Below are positions 24,816-33,835 of a stretch of 43,023 nucleotides of DNA, in pieces. The stretch is taken from the NCBI GenBank assembly GCA_947624255.1, contig CANQJO010000017.1, forward strand, positions 1 to 43,023, read 5' to 3'. The notes below the pieces were generated by a model that saw only the letters and a list, made by a program, of their open reading frames with translations, searched no databases and was not told the origin of the DNA. Numbering within the stretch: position 1 is the first letter of the stretch; every line of letters begins with the position of its first letter. The DNA comes from an uncultured Ruminococcus sp. (GTDB lineage: Bacteria > Bacillota > Clostridia > Oscillospirales > Ruminococcaceae). The translations under genes and the position numbers were made by a program.

Positions 24816-24920
24816 TTAGAAAAATGCAAGTATGAGTGTACCGACTGCCATGACTATCACTGCAACAAGAGCAATTATCCGCAGTACGAGCTTTTTCGGC
24901 TGTTTCTGATACTGTGCCAT
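24816..24920 (-). CDS. 34-residue single-pass membrane peptide
   Basis: This tiny ORF begins MAQYQKQPKKLVLR and ends with one hydrophobic helix (IIALVAVIVMAVGTLILAFF). GAGGTGATG lies right before the ATG and overlaps the helicase stop codon region, so it should be translated from the helicase mRNA. Its basic-tail plus single-helix form resembles many uncharacterised clostridial small membrane proteins. The function is unknown. Confidence 0.7.
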   Translation of the reverse strand: MAQYQKQPKKLVLRIIALVAVIVMAVGTLILAFF

Positions 24921-24933
24921 AAAACATCACCTC

Positions 24934-26655
24934 TCAATATTTTTTGTCATTTTTATTGCGTTTTCTGCGGTTTGAAATATAATTGCGGCAGACCTCCGAT
25001 TTATCCCTGCTGCCGTATGCCATTTTCCGCCTGTCGGGAGTTCTGCGGTGGTCGTAAGTCTGTCTTTTTCTTTCACTGCTGCCGTTCCGGAGGCGGACCT
25101 CCACCTGATGCCCTTTTATTTTCATGGGGTTTGATCTCTCGATTATGTAACCTGATTCGGACTCCGGGACTTCAACAGTCGTATGATCGTCAAATATGTC
25201 GATCTTTCCGAAATCTCCGCCCGACATTCCCGTAGCATCAACAAGCGCTCCGAGAATATAGTTGGGAGAGATCCTCCTGCTCCTGCCTATATTTATATCG
25301 ACTTTTACGGTTCCGGAGCTTCTGTGCCTGCCCTTTTTAAGTGTTTGCGGCTTCTCAAATTCGGGAATATCCGCAGTTTCTGCCGCAAGTCTTTTGTGAA
25401 TAAGCCGTGCCGCTGCCTCACGGCTGTCAATGCCGAGAGCTGCAAGCGATTCAAGGATCTCATATGCCTCATTCATCGGAATGATCTCCTCCGAAAGCTC
25501 TTTGATGATAAGCTCCTTTTTCTTTTTGATGATGCTCTCCCTGTCAGGCAGCGGAATTTCCTTTATGTCGGAATTAGTACGTCTTGCGATATCTCTCAGC
25601 TCATATAGCTGACGTCTTCCGCTGACGAGCGTATACGCAGTGCCACGCCGTCCGGCACGTCCCGTACGTCCGATACGGTGGATATAGTATTCATTATCCT
25701 GCGGAATATCATAGTTGAACACAGCATCAACACCGGTAACGTCTATTCCTCTTGCGGCAACATCGGTAGCTACGAGGATATCGGCTGCACCGCACTTGAA
25801 ACTCTCCATTACCTGAGTTCTCTGCGATTGTTTCATCTCTCCGTGAAGTCCGACCGCTTTAAAGCCGTGTTTTTGCAGATCGCCTGTGAGGTCGTCCACC
25901 ATTTTACGTGTATTGCAGAACACCATTGACGATGATGGTTCATACGCCGTGAGGAGCAGTCTCAGCATATCGGTTTTTCTTCCCATTGCCGCCTGAAAGC
26001 AGTATTGATCTATAAGAGCGGAGCTTTTCTCTGCTGCTTTGAGCTTTATGTAAACAGGATCATGCTGATATTTTTTTGTGAGAGCAAGTATCTCGGGAGG
26101 CATTGTCGCTGAAAACAGAACGGTCTGCCGTTCATCGGGAATAAATTCAAGGATAGCCTCAATATCCTCACGGAATCCCATATTAAGCATCTCGTCAGCC
26201 TCATCAAGTATCAGACAGCGCAGAAAATCGAGTTTCAGGGTATGTCTTCGTATGTGATCCATGATCCTGCCGGGTGTTCCGATGACAATATTTGCTCCAC
26301 GTTTAAGCTCGTGTATCTGCTTCTCCATGCTTGCGCCGCCGTAGATAACGCTTGCTTTGATGCATCGTTTATATGCGGCGAATTTTTTGATCTCACCATG
26401 TGCCTGCATTGCAAGCTCACGTGTCGGGCAGAGTATAAGCACAGTGACATTTTTTTCGCCCGGAGAGATGCTCTCTACTGCCGGGATACCAAAAGCTGCT
26501 GTTTTTCCCGTTCCGGTATCAGAGCGTCCCACAACGTCCCTTCCCTCAAGGAGCAGGGGGATACTTTTTTCCTGTATTTCGGTCATTTCCGTGAAACCGA
26601 GATCTTCCACCGCACGAAGGATCTCCTCAGAGAGATCAAGTTCGTTAAAATTCAT
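24934..26655 (-). CDS. DEAD-box RNA helicase with DbpA-type RNA-binding domain
   Basis: This is a 573-residue ATP-dependent RNA helicase. It has a Q motif (FTEMTEIQEKSIP, 21-33), motif I SDTGTGKT (45-52), PTRELA, TPGR, DEAD (151-154), SAT (182-184) and motif VI HRIGRTGRAGRRG. The C-terminal region (about 455-530, RISPNYILGALVDATG) resembles the DbpA RNA-binding domain that targets 23S rRNA, and the tail is Arg/Lys-rich. CshA/DeaD- or DbpA-like roles in ribosome assembly or cold adaptation are likely. I chose the ATG at 26655 because AAAGGA lies 6 bases ahead. A 34-residue peptide gene follows in the same transcript. Confidence 0.95.
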   Translation of the reverse strand: MNFNELDLSEEILRAVEDLGFTEMTEIQEKSIPLLLEGRDVVGRSDTGTGKTAAFGIPAVESISPGEKNVTVLILCPTRELAMQAHGEIKKFAAYKRCIKASVIYGGASMEKQIHELKRGANIVIGTPGRIMDHIRRHTLKLDFLRCLILDEADEMLNMGFREDIEAILEFIPDERQTVLFSATMPPEILALTKKYQHDPVYIKLKAAEKSSALIDQYCFQAAMGRKTDMLRLLLTAYEPSSSMVFCNTRKMVDDLTGDLQKHGFKAVGLHGEMKQSQRTQVMESFKCGAADILVATDVAARGIDVTGVDAVFNYDIPQDNEYYIHRIGRTGRAGRRGTAYTLVSGRRQLYELRDIARRTNSDIKEIPLPDRESIIKKKKELIIKELSEEIIPMNEAYEILESLAALGIDSREAAARLIHKRLAAETADIPEFEKPQTLKKGRHRSSGTVKVDINIGRSRRISPNYILGALVDATGMSGGDFGKIDIFDDHTTVEVPESESGYIIERSNPMKIKGHQVEVRLRNGSSERKRQTYDHRRTPDRRKMAYGSRDKSEVCRNYISNRRKRNKNDKKY

Positions 26656-26696
26656 GTTATATCCTTTCTTCTCAAATGTTGATATCGTTCTATATA

Positions 26697-26725
26697 ATAA
26701 TAGCATAAATCGTTTCAAACGTCAA
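26697..26725 (-). promoter_or_regulatory. Promoter of the DEAD-box helicase gene
   Basis: The minus strand has TTGACG (26725-26720), a 17-bp spacer and TATTAT (26702-26697). The 5' leader is only about 35 bases. Confidence 0.7.
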
Positions 26726-26766
26726 GAAAAAGAATCGGGAAGGCTTTGAGTTTTATATTTCTGTTC

Positions 26767-26795
26767 TTGACATATACGTTATAAAATGGTATAAT
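26767..26795 (+). promoter_or_regulatory. Promoter of the queuosine operon
   Basis: TTGACA (26767-26772), a 17-bp spacer and TATAAT (26790-26795) match the sigma-A consensus fully. The start site should lie at about 26801-26803, right at the riboswitch. Confidence 0.88.
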
Positions 26796-26800
26796 AATTA

Positions 26801-26844
26801 TGACAGTTCGTTTGCACTATCCTGTCGTTAAAAAAAACTAAGGC
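26801..26844 (+). ncRNA. PreQ1-I riboswitch aptamer
   Basis: GACAG (26802-26806) pairs with CTGTC (26822-26826) as P1. The loop contains the TTCG...CACTATC core, and the A-rich tail ends in ACTAAGG (26837-26843), the conserved pseudoknot strand of class I preQ1 aptamers. It precedes queD by 81 bases and is followed by a terminator. The tail strand TAAGGC (26839-26844) is complementary to GCCTTA (26893-26898) inside that terminator. Ligand binding should free the terminator: a transcriptional OFF switch responding to the pathway's own product. Confidence 0.9.
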
Positions 26845-26886
26845 AAAAAACATCATATAGGGCGTTTCCGATATGCCCGTCACGAT

Positions 26887-26912
26887 GCGTCTGCCTTACG
26901 GACGCTTTTTTT
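26887..26912 (+). terminator. Riboswitch-controlled intrinsic terminator
   Basis: GCGTC (26887-26891) pairs with GACGC (26901-26905) and is followed by seven T residues that run straight into the queD ribosome site (GGAG). The alternative pairing with TAAGGC upstream would disrupt it. Confidence 0.85.
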
Positions 26913-26924
26913 GGAGAAGATCAA

Positions 26925-27350
26925 ATGTATTATCTAAAAACTAAAGCTGCCTTCGACAGCGCTCACTTTCTTGCGGGATATGAGGGCAAATGCGCCAATA
27001 TTCATGGCCATCGCTGGGTGATCGAGGCTGTGTTCTCCGGCATGGAGCTCTCCCCGCAAGGCACAGACCGTGGTATGCTGCTTGATTTCAGCCGCATCAA
27101 GCAGGAGGTTCGTGACCTTGCCGACCGCTTTGACCACGCATTTATATACGAGCAGAACAGTCTGCGTGAAACGACTCTTGCGGCTCTGAAATCGGAAAAT
27201 TTCCGGCTCATCGAGGTGGAGTTTCGCCCTACAGCGGAAAATTTCGCCAGATATTTCTACGATCTGCTCAGCGAAAGATCTCTGCCGATAAAAAGTGTCG
27301 CCGTGTATGAGACACCCGATAACTGTGCCGTTTACGAGGTGAGTGTATGA
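26925..27350 (+). CDS. queD: 6-carboxy-5,6,7,8-tetrahydropterin synthase
   Basis: QueD converts dihydroneopterin triphosphate to 6-carboxytetrahydropterin, the second step to preQ0. The 141 residues show the zinc-binding and catalytic pattern FDSAHFLAGY, KCANIHGHRW (catalytic Cys and zinc His residues), LLDFSRIK and DRFDHAFI. Length and motifs are normal for the family. It is first in the que operon, and its last four bases (ATGA) overlap the queE start. Confidence 0.95.
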   Translation: MYYLKTKAAFDSAHFLAGYEGKCANIHGHRWVIEAVFSGMELSPQGTDRGMLLDFSRIKQEVRDLADRFDHAFIYEQNSLRETTLAALKSENFRLIEVEFRPTAENFARYFYDLLSERSLPIKSVAVYETPDNCAVYEVSV

Positions 27351-28012
27351 CAGCTTATCCTGTGGCAGAAAAATTTGTCAGCATTAACGGCGAGGGACTT
27401 CACGCAGGAGAGCTTGCGGCATTTATACGCTTCAAGGAGTGCAACCTCTGCTGCAAATATTGTGATACAAAATGGGCAAACAGCGCTGATGCACCGGCAG
27501 AGCTGCTCACCGTTTCGGAGCTGGTTGATTTTGCAGACAGTTCGGGCGCATTAAATGTAACACTCACGGGAGGAGAACCGCTTCTGCAAACACAGCTCCC
27601 GGAGCTTGTGACCGCACTTGTCAGAAACGGATTTCGCACCGAGATCGAAACAAACGGAAGTCTTCCCATCGGGGAGCTTTCAAATCTGCCCGAACGTCCG
27701 GTATTTACGGTCGATTACAAACTCCCGGGCAGCGGCATGGAAAACAGAATGCTCACCGATAATTTCAGATTTCTCACAAAGGGAGATTCTGTAAAATTCG
27801 TCGCCGGAAGTGATCGGGATCTCATACGTGCCCGTGAGGTCATTTCCGAATACGATCTTACATCACGGTGCAGCGTACTTATAAGTCCGGTTTTCGGAAG
27901 CATAGATCCGGCAGAGATCGTGGAATTCATGAAAAACCACAGTCTCAGCAAAGTCAGACTTCAGCTCCAGCTCCATAAAATTATATGGAGTCCGGATAAA
28001 CGGGGAGTTTAG
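27347..28012 (+). CDS. queE: 7-carboxy-7-deazaguanine synthase
   Basis: QueE is a radical-SAM enzyme that contracts the ring of carboxytetrahydropterin to 7-carboxy-7-deazaguanine. The 221 residues begin with the substrate motif FVSINGEGLHAGELAAFIRF, then the iron-sulphur motif CNLCCKYC (CX3CX2C), TLTGGEPLLQ and EIETNGS. These are all characteristic. The start overlaps queD by four bases. The next gene, folE, starts 20 bp later. Confidence 0.95.
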   Translation: MTAYPVAEKFVSINGEGLHAGELAAFIRFKECNLCCKYCDTKWANSADAPAELLTVSELVDFADSSGALNVTLTGGEPLLQTQLPELVTALVRNGFRTEIETNGSLPIGELSNLPERPVFTVDYKLPGSGMENRMLTDNFRFLTKGDSVKFVAGSDRDLIRAREVISEYDLTSRCSVLISPVFGSIDPAEIVEFMKNHSLSKVRLQLQLHKIIWSPDKRGV

Positions 28013-28032
28013 CGAGGAGATAAGGAGAGCAT

Positions 28033-28596
28033 ATGGATAAAAAAGCTATAGAATATCATGTAAAAGGTCTTCTTGAGGCACTGGGGGAAGATCCGGAGCG
28101 TGAGGGACTGCGTGAAACTCCGGAGCGTGTCGCCCGTATGTTCGAGGAGGTCTTTGAGGGCATCGCATACTCCAACGACCGGATCGCAGAGATGTTCGGC
28201 AAAACATTTGATACAGCAGATCCGTCACAGGCGGAAACTGCCGTAGTTATGAGGGATATCACCGTTTTCAGCTACTGCGAACATCACCTTGCACTTATGT
28301 ATGATATGACCGTGAATGTGGCATATATCCCCAACGGAAAAGTCCTCGGACTGAGCAAGATCGCACGTATTTGTGATATGGCTGCAAAAAGGCTGCAGCT
28401 TCAGGAGCGGCTTGGCAGCGATATTGCGGAGATAATCTCAAAAGCCTCCGGCTCGCCCGATGTAGGTGTGCTTATCAGAGGCTCGCATAGCTGCATGACC
28501 GCAAGAGGCATCAGGAACGCCTCGGCAAAAACCGTTACCACAACATTCAGAGGCAGATTCAAAACAGATCCTGAGCTTAAAAAATTGTTATACTGA
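28033..28596 (+). CDS. folE: GTP cyclohydrolase I
   Basis: FolE converts GTP to dihydroneopterin triphosphate, the entry step shared by folate and queuosine synthesis. The 187 residues carry [12 protein letters not shown], the zinc/active-site [25 protein letters not shown] and [12 protein letters not shown]. Its place between queE and queC under the preQ1 riboswitch indicates that this copy feeds preQ0 synthesis. AAGGAG is the ribosome site. Another folE for folate may exist elsewhere. Confidence 0.96.
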   Translation: MDKKAIEYHVKGLLEALGEDPEREGLRETPERVARMFEEVFEGIAYSNDRIAEMFGKTFDTADPSQAETAVVMRDITVFSYCEHHLALMYDMTVNVAYIPNGKVLGLSKIARICDMAAKRLQLQERLGSDIAEIISKASGSPDVGVLIRGSHSCMTARGIRNASAKTVTTTFRGRFKTDPELKKLLY

Positions 28597-28635
28597 GCGA
28601 CAGTGCAACTATGTGCAGATAAAGGAGGTCATATT

Positions 28636-29322
28636 ATGAAAGCACTCGTTCTGTTCAGCGGCGGCGTTGACAGCACCACCTGCCTTGGTATCGCAGCAGA
28701 TAAATTCGGCGCAGATGAAGTCCTTGCGCTGTCGGTGTACTACGGGCAGAAACACAGCAGAGAGCTTGACGCTGCAAAAAAAATCGCCCAATACTACGGC
28801 GTGAAACATAGATCTCTCGATCTTGCGCTTATCTTTGCTGATTCGGACTGCTCGCTTCTTAAAGGCTCATCGGAGGATATTCCCGAGGAATCGTATGCCG
28901 AGCAGCTTGCCGGGACAGACGGCTCACCCGTCTCAACATATGTGCCGTTCAGAAACGGATTGTTCATTGCTTCGGCGGCAAGCATCGCTCTTTCAAACGG
29001 CTGCGAATACATCTACTACGGCGCTCACAGCGATGATGCTGCCGGTAATGCCTATCCCGATTGCAGCAAGGATTTTAACGATGCAATGAGCAAAGCCGTA
29101 TTTCTCGGAAGCGGCAATAAGCTTCGTATTGAAGCTCCCTTTGTGGGACTTACAAAAGCTCAGGTAGTGGCTAAAGGCATTGAGCTGAACGTCCCCTACT
29201 CCATGACGTGGAGCTGCTACGAGGGCGGCAGCAAGCCGTGCGGAGTGTGCGGTACGTGCCGTGACCGTGCGGCGGCTTTCGCAGCAAACGGGATCAAAGA
29301 TCCGGCAATTACGGAGGACTGA
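28636..29322 (+). CDS. queC: 7-cyano-7-deazaguanine (preQ0) synthase
   Basis: QueC is an ATP-dependent enzyme turning 7-carboxy-7-deazaguanine into preQ0 with ammonia. The 228 residues begin KALVLFSGGVDSTTCLG (PP-loop), contain YYGQKHSRELDAA and YYGAHSDDAAGNAYPDC, and end with a zinc site, CYEGGSKPCGVCGTCRDR. I use the ATG at 28636, preceded by AAAGGAGG; an upstream in-frame ATG at 28603 has no site. Confidence 0.96.
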   Translation: MKALVLFSGGVDSTTCLGIAADKFGADEVLALSVYYGQKHSRELDAAKKIAQYYGVKHRSLDLALIFADSDCSLLKGSSEDIPEESYAEQLAGTDGSPVSTYVPFRNGLFIASAASIALSNGCEYIYYGAHSDDAAGNAYPDCSKDFNDAMSKAVFLGSGNKLRIEAPFVGLTKAQVVAKGIELNVPYSMTWSCYEGGSKPCGVCGTCRDRAAAFAANGIKDPAITED

Positions 29323-29325
29323 ATT

Positions 29326-29814
29326 ATGGAAAATATCAGATCGGAGGGGCTTACCCTCCTCGGAAACAAACACACCGAATATCCCACGCAGTACGCTCCC
29401 GATGTGTTGGAGACTTTTCCTAACAAGCATACCGGAAACGACTACTTCGTGAAGTTCAACTGTCCCGAATTTACGGCACTTTGCCCGATAACAGGACAGC
29501 CGGATTTCGCCTCGATATATATTTCATATATTCCGGATAAGAAAATGGTGGAGAGCAAATCTCTGAAACTCTACCTGTTCAGCTACCGGAATCACGGAGA
29601 TTTTCACGAAAACTGCGTAAATACGATCATGAAAGATCTTATAGCTCTTCTTGAGCCTAAGTATATCGAAGTACAGGGAAAATTTCTTCCCCGAGGCGGG
29701 ATCTCCATTGATCCTTACTGCAACTATGGAATGAAAGATACTAAATGGGAGAAAATGGCATGGGAGAGACTTCTCGCTCATGATATCAATCTTGAAAACG
29801 TAACAAACAGGTGA
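29326..29814 (+). CDS. queF: NADPH-dependent preQ0 reductase
   Basis: QueF reduces the nitrile of preQ0 to preQ1, the riboswitch ligand. The 162 residues are the short unimodular form, with the active-site cysteine in CPITGQPDF, the QueF motif [20 protein letters not shown] and the C-terminal YCNYGM. It closes the five-gene operon, which therefore runs from GTP to preQ1 without a gap. GGAGG precedes the ATG. Confidence 0.96.
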   Translation: MENIRSEGLTLLGNKHTEYPTQYAPDVLETFPNKHTGNDYFVKFNCPEFTALCPITGQPDFASIYISYIPDKKMVESKSLKLYLFSYRNHGDFHENCVNTIMKDLIALLEPKYIEVQGKFLPRGGISIDPYCNYGMKDTKWEKMAWERLLAHDINLENVTNR

Positions 29815-29879
29815 GCATTATAGCAAACGATCAAATATTTTGTCGTTCACTATAATATAAATCGAAAAGGAGTTTTTAT

Positions 29880-30884
29880 ATGGCTATTGAAAAAATTATT
29901 CCCGGGACCGGAGGAGAACATTACGTTCCATATGAGGAGCGAACAGGCAAAACATCAACAGTATTTTTTACACGTGACCTGTCAGCAAACGGTCTGATAA
30001 AGATCTACAAACGTATTGCGGAAGTCCTCAGCGGCAAGATCGCAGTTAAGCTCCACACGGGAGAACAGAACGGACCAAATATTATCCCTCGGGATTGGGT
30101 AAAAGCACTTATGTCTCAGGAGCTTACGGGAGGGACTATCATAGAAACAAATTCATATTATGCCGGTGACAGGGATACAACGGAAAAGCATCGTGAAACT
30201 CTTAAGGTCAACGGCTGGGTGTTCGCTCCCGTGGATATTATGGACTCGGACGGAACGGTTTCTCTCCCGGTAATCGGCGGAAAATGGTTCACCGAAATGT
30301 CGATGGGAAAAACTCTGACAGAGTATGACTCGCTGCTTGCTCTTACTCATTTCAAAGGACACAGCAAGGGCGGATTCGGCGGCTCAAATAAGAACATCGG
30401 TATCGGCTGCGCTGACGGAAAGATCGGAAAAGCAATGATACACACCACTCCGGGGCAGGACGATCAATGGGATATCAGCGATGAGGAATTTATGGAGCGC
30501 ATGACGGAATCCGCAAAGGCTGTGACAGACTATTTCGGTAAAAATATTGCGTATATCAATGTAATGCGGAATATGTCAGTTTCCTGTGATTGTGAGGGAA
30601 TATTTGCAGAGCCTGTCGTAACTCCGAATGTGGGAATTTGCGCATCGTTGGATATTCTTGCTGTGGATCAGGCTTGTGTGGATATTGTTTACGCCATGAC
30701 AAAAGAAGAAAATCATGCTCTTGCGGAGCGTATTGAATCACGTCACGGACATCGTCAGCTTTCCTATATGAAGGAGCTCGGCATGGGTAACGATCTCTAT
30801 GAATTGATAGATATTGACAATGACGATAAAAAAATATGCCCGAAGGACGTTGTAAAGGCTCTTGTTCCGTTTGGTGCAAAATGA
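29880..30884 (+). CDS. DUF362 domain-containing protein
   Basis: This 334-residue cytosolic protein matches the DUF362 family (KGHSKGGFGGSNKNIGIGCA, DILAVDQACVDIVYAM). Members often occur with iron-sulphur proteins, but no ferredoxin domain is attached here. The biochemical function is unknown. The ribosome site is AAAAGGAG. It lies 65 bp after queF; no clear terminator separates them, so readthrough from the que operon is possible, but a functional tie is not shown. Confidence 0.85.
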   Translation: MAIEKIIPGTGGEHYVPYEERTGKTSTVFFTRDLSANGLIKIYKRIAEVLSGKIAVKLHTGEQNGPNIIPRDWVKALMSQELTGGTIIETNSYYAGDRDTTEKHRETLKVNGWVFAPVDIMDSDGTVSLPVIGGKWFTEMSMGKTLTEYDSLLALTHFKGHSKGGFGGSNKNIGIGCADGKIGKAMIHTTPGQDDQWDISDEEFMERMTESAKAVTDYFGKNIAYINVMRNMSVSCDCEGIFAEPVVTPNVGICASLDILAVDQACVDIVYAMTKEENHALAERIESRHGHRQLSYMKELGMGNDLYELIDIDNDDKKICPKDVVKALVPFGAK

Positions 30885-30967
30885 GCTTTCGGTAATTTCC
30901 TTTCGAGAAAAGCAGTTCTTCAGAGATGCCTGTACGGGATCATCAAAGTACAAAGGAGGGTTTTATC

Positions 30968-33646
30968 ATGAAAAAAATCATCTCTGCCATTACTGCATTC
31001 ATTTGCGGGATCATCTGCTTCACATCAGTCTTCCCGACCGGGATCAATGAGACAGCGGTCTGTGCTTCGGGAAGTCTGCGTATCGAGACAGACGGCGCTC
31101 CCGGATCAAACGCATCCGCAAATGACTACGTTAAATTCCGGGCATCTCCGGTGAATTCGCTGCTCACTCAAAACAGTGACGGGAGTTTCTCTCGTGTGGA
31201 ATACGTTGCAGAAACCGGGAGTATTGTCGCTGAAACTATCGGTATTGACGGCAAAGTAAAGTCCTCGGCAAAAATAACTATGGAGCTTCCCATATGGGGA
31301 GGTGTCTACAGCGGCAGCAGCAATAATTTTATAGTTTTCGGAAATAAAAATACTGCCGAAAGCGACAAGACTGAGGTGCTGCGTATAGTTAAATACTCCA
31401 AGGACTGGAAGAAAATATCGGCGTGCAGTGTCTACGGTGCGAACACAGTTGAGCCGTTTTACGGGGGCTCACTGCGCATGACAGAATCCGGCGGACTTCT
31501 GTATATCCATACCTGCCATACCATGTATTTCACAGACGGTGCAAATCATGAGGCGAATATGATCTTTGTCATCAATGAATCCACGATGAAGGTATCACAG
31601 AGCTACAGCGACATTTACAATATAAAAAAAGGATATGTCAGTCATTCGTTTAATCAGTTCATTAGGGTAGACGGCAGCAATGTCTATCGTGTGGATCATG
31701 GTGATGCCGAGCCTCGTTCAGTGGTCATAACGAAAGCGCCCGTCGGCTCTGTTACGAAATGTTCAAATGCCGATATTCTGAAGATCGGCGGCTCATACAC
31801 TACGAACGGAAATGGTACGGGTGTTTCTGTGGGAGGCTTTGAGCTTTCCGACAGCAACTGCATTACAGTCGGCAACTCTGTTGATCAGTCAGCGAATCCG
31901 TGGGTACAGAGGGCGCAGAGGAATATTTTCGTCGGAGTAAGCTCAAGATCCGATCTTTCGAGCAAGGTCGTATGGCTGACGGATTATCCGTCAGACGGAG
32001 AAATTACCGTATGCACACCGCATCTTGTAAAAATGAGCAGCAATAAATTTGCCGTGCTGTGGGAGGAGAAGACTCCCGATAACGAAATAACTGTGAAAAT
32101 TGCCGTTATTGACGGTTCGGGAAAGGTGCTTTCAAAGCCGGTGTCGCTGTATGCAAGGCTTTCAGACTGTCCTCCGATCGTGACCTCTGACGGAAAAATA
32201 GCATGGTATGTGGCAGAAAATGACTCTCCGATAATATACTCGATAGATCTTAACGACGTTTCTCTTTTCCGGCAGGAGGACGAATGGTCATATGATCCTG
32301 ATACGAAAACACTTACAATATACGGAACAGGCAGGACAAGAGACTACGCTCCCAAAGGTCAGCCGTGGAATGAATATTATCTTGATATCCGGAAAATAGT
32401 CGTAAGCGACGGAATAACGGCTCTCGGGAACAATATATTCTATGGAATATGGTATATCACCGATATCTCACTCCCTGACAGCCTTACAAGCATAGGCACA
32501 TCGGCATTCCGGGACTGTTATTATCTCAGGAGTGCTGTTATACCTGATAGTGTGGAAAAAATCGGCGGATGTGCATTTTTTGAATGCAATGCAATGGAGT
32601 CGATAGATCTGGGAAAAGGGATCTCCACGATCGGCGATCGGGCGATAGGATATGAATACTCCTCGGACCGGCCGGAGACGATCGACGGATATGTTGTCTA
32701 CGGCTACAAAGGGACAGCCGCTGAAAGCTATGCCAAGGCAAATGGTCTTGAATTTAAGGCAAAGGATGACATACAGACAACAACAACAACAACTACCACT
32801 ACTACTACTGCTACTACCACAACTGCGAGCACACGATCCACAACGGTGACAACGCCCCCTCCGGTGATCGAGAGGGGGGACGGTGATATAAGCGGTGACG
32901 GAAAAACAGATCTTTCAGATGCCGTACTGCTCAGACGTTATCTCATGAATATAGATCCTTTCACAAGATCACAGACCGCTTCTGCGGATATGAACGGCGA
33001 TGGAGCGGTAAATGCTTTTGATATGTGTATTATGAGGGAGTATGTTATCTCTGCACCATCAAAGGTATCAAGAGGAGATATCATCACAATGGGAAAATGT
33101 ATGCAGGACAGCTTGTCGCTCGATAAACAGGATATTGAATGGGTAGTCCTTGATGTCAAGGGAGATGCCGCTCTTGTGATAAGTCGTTATGCGATCGATG
33201 CAGAGGCATTTAACGACACTGAAACTGAAACTGACTGGGAGCACTGTACACTGAGAAAATATCTGAACAGCACATTCATAAGCGAGACGTTCACCAAGAC
33301 AGAGCAATCAAGAATATTGACCACGATCAATACAAATCCGGACAATTCTGATTACGGCACTCCGGGAGGAAACAGTACAAATGACAGAGTATTCCCCCTT
33401 TCAGCGGAAGAGGCGGAGAAATATTTTTCAAGCGATGAGGAACGCTGTGCAGCAGCTACATCTGCGGCAATAGGCAGCGGAGCGTTTAATTATGACGGAT
33501 ATACATACTGGGGACTCAGAACTCCCGGCATTGACAGCATGAGTGTAAGTCTTGTTTCAAGTACAGGAGATATCTATTTATATGGATATTCAGTTGATTA
33601 TGAGCGTGTTGCACTGCGTCCTGCAATGTGGATCTATATATACTGA
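30968..33646 (+). CDS. Secreted LRR (BspA-like) protein with dockerin and C-terminal DUF6273-like domain
   Basis: This is an 892-residue secreted protein with an unusual module order. It has a signal peptide (1-34), a long beta-rich, propeller-like region (about 35-435), BspA-type leucine-rich repeats (about 475-575, SLPDSLTSIGTSAFRDC and AVIPDSVEKIGGCAFFEC), and a Thr-rich linker (603-631). Then come a dockerin-like pair of Ca loops (about 637-698; DISGDGKTDLSDAVLLRRY and DMNGDGAVNAFDMC) and a C-terminal domain resembling DUF6273 (about 700-892; RKYLNSTFI, YWGLRTPG, ALRPAMWIYI). No catalytic site is recognised. The dockerin is internal rather than terminal. AAAGGAGG precedes the ATG at 30968. 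It may bind substrate or cell surface within a cellulosome; that is inference. Confidence 0.85.
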   Translation: MKKIISAITAFICGIICFTSVFPTGINETAVCASGSLRIETDGAPGSNASANDYVKFRASPVNSLLTQNSDGSFSRVEYVAETGSIVAETIGIDGKVKSSAKITMELPIWGGVYSGSSNNFIVFGNKNTAESDKTEVLRIVKYSKDWKKISACSVYGANTVEPFYGGSLRMTESGGLLYIHTCHTMYFTDGANHEANMIFVINESTMKVSQSYSDIYNIKKGYVSHSFNQFIRVDGSNVYRVDHGDAEPRSVVITKAPVGSVTKCSNADILKIGGSYTTNGNGTGVSVGGFELSDSNCITVGNSVDQSANPWVQRAQRNIFVGVSSRSDLSSKVVWLTDYPSDGEITVCTPHLVKMSSNKFAVLWEEKTPDNEITVKIAVIDGSGKVLSKPVSLYARLSDCPPIVTSDGKIAWYVAENDSPIIYSIDLNDVSLFRQEDEWSYDPDTKTLTIYGTGRTRDYAPKGQPWNEYYLDIRKIVVSDGITALGNNIFYGIWYITDISLPDSLTSIGTSAFRDCYYLRSAVIPDSVEKIGGCAFFECNAMESIDLGKGISTIGDRAIGYEYSSDRPETIDGYVVYGYKGTAAESYAKANGLEFKAKDDIQTTTTTTTTTTTATTTTASTRSTTVTTPPPVIERGDGDISGDGKTDLSDAVLLRRYLMNIDPFTRSQTASADMNGDGAVNAFDMCIMREYVISAPSKVSRGDIITMGKCMQDSLSLDKQDIEWVVLDVKGDAALVISRYAIDAEAFNDTETETDWEHCTLRKYLNSTFISETFTKTEQSRILTTINTNPDNSDYGTPGGNSTNDRVFPLSAEEAEKYFSSDEERCAAATSAAIGSGAFNYDGYTYWGLRTPGIDSMSVSLVSSTGDIYLYGYSVDYERVALRPAMWIYIY

Positions 33647-33682
33647 TACTACTAAATCAACCGTATAATTTTTATATGAAAA

Positions 33683-33722
33683 CAGCGATATTTTTCTGAA
33701 CGAAGGGTATCGCTGCTTTTTT
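33683..33722 (+). terminator. Terminator after the LRR/dockerin gene
   Basis: CAGCGATA (33683-33690) pairs perfectly with TATCGCTG (33708-33715), followed by CTTTTTT. It is 37 bp past the stop codon. Confidence 0.85.
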
Positions 33723-33835
33723 ACGTTTTCTTGTACCGGAATACAGCAGCTTTGCGCCATATTATCTTAAAGTTTTCGTTAAAATAAAAAATATTATAGT
33801 GAACTTCAAATTATTTTTTACGTTCACCATAAAAT

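Noticed and set aside
29817..29858. Imperfect inverted repeat between queF and the DUF362 gene as terminator
   Set aside because: The arms contain several mismatches and no T-run follows; it is too weak to call.
32780..32830. Tandem ACA/ACT triplets that resemble a short repeat array
   Set aside because: They encode the Thr-rich linker of the dockerin protein; no spacer/repeat pattern of a CRISPR is present.
29845..33804. A 14-bp sequence (GTTCACTATAATAT) found at 29845 on + and 33791 on -
   Set aside because: One 14-mer match in A/T-rich intergenic DNA of this length is expected by chance, and the contexts differ.
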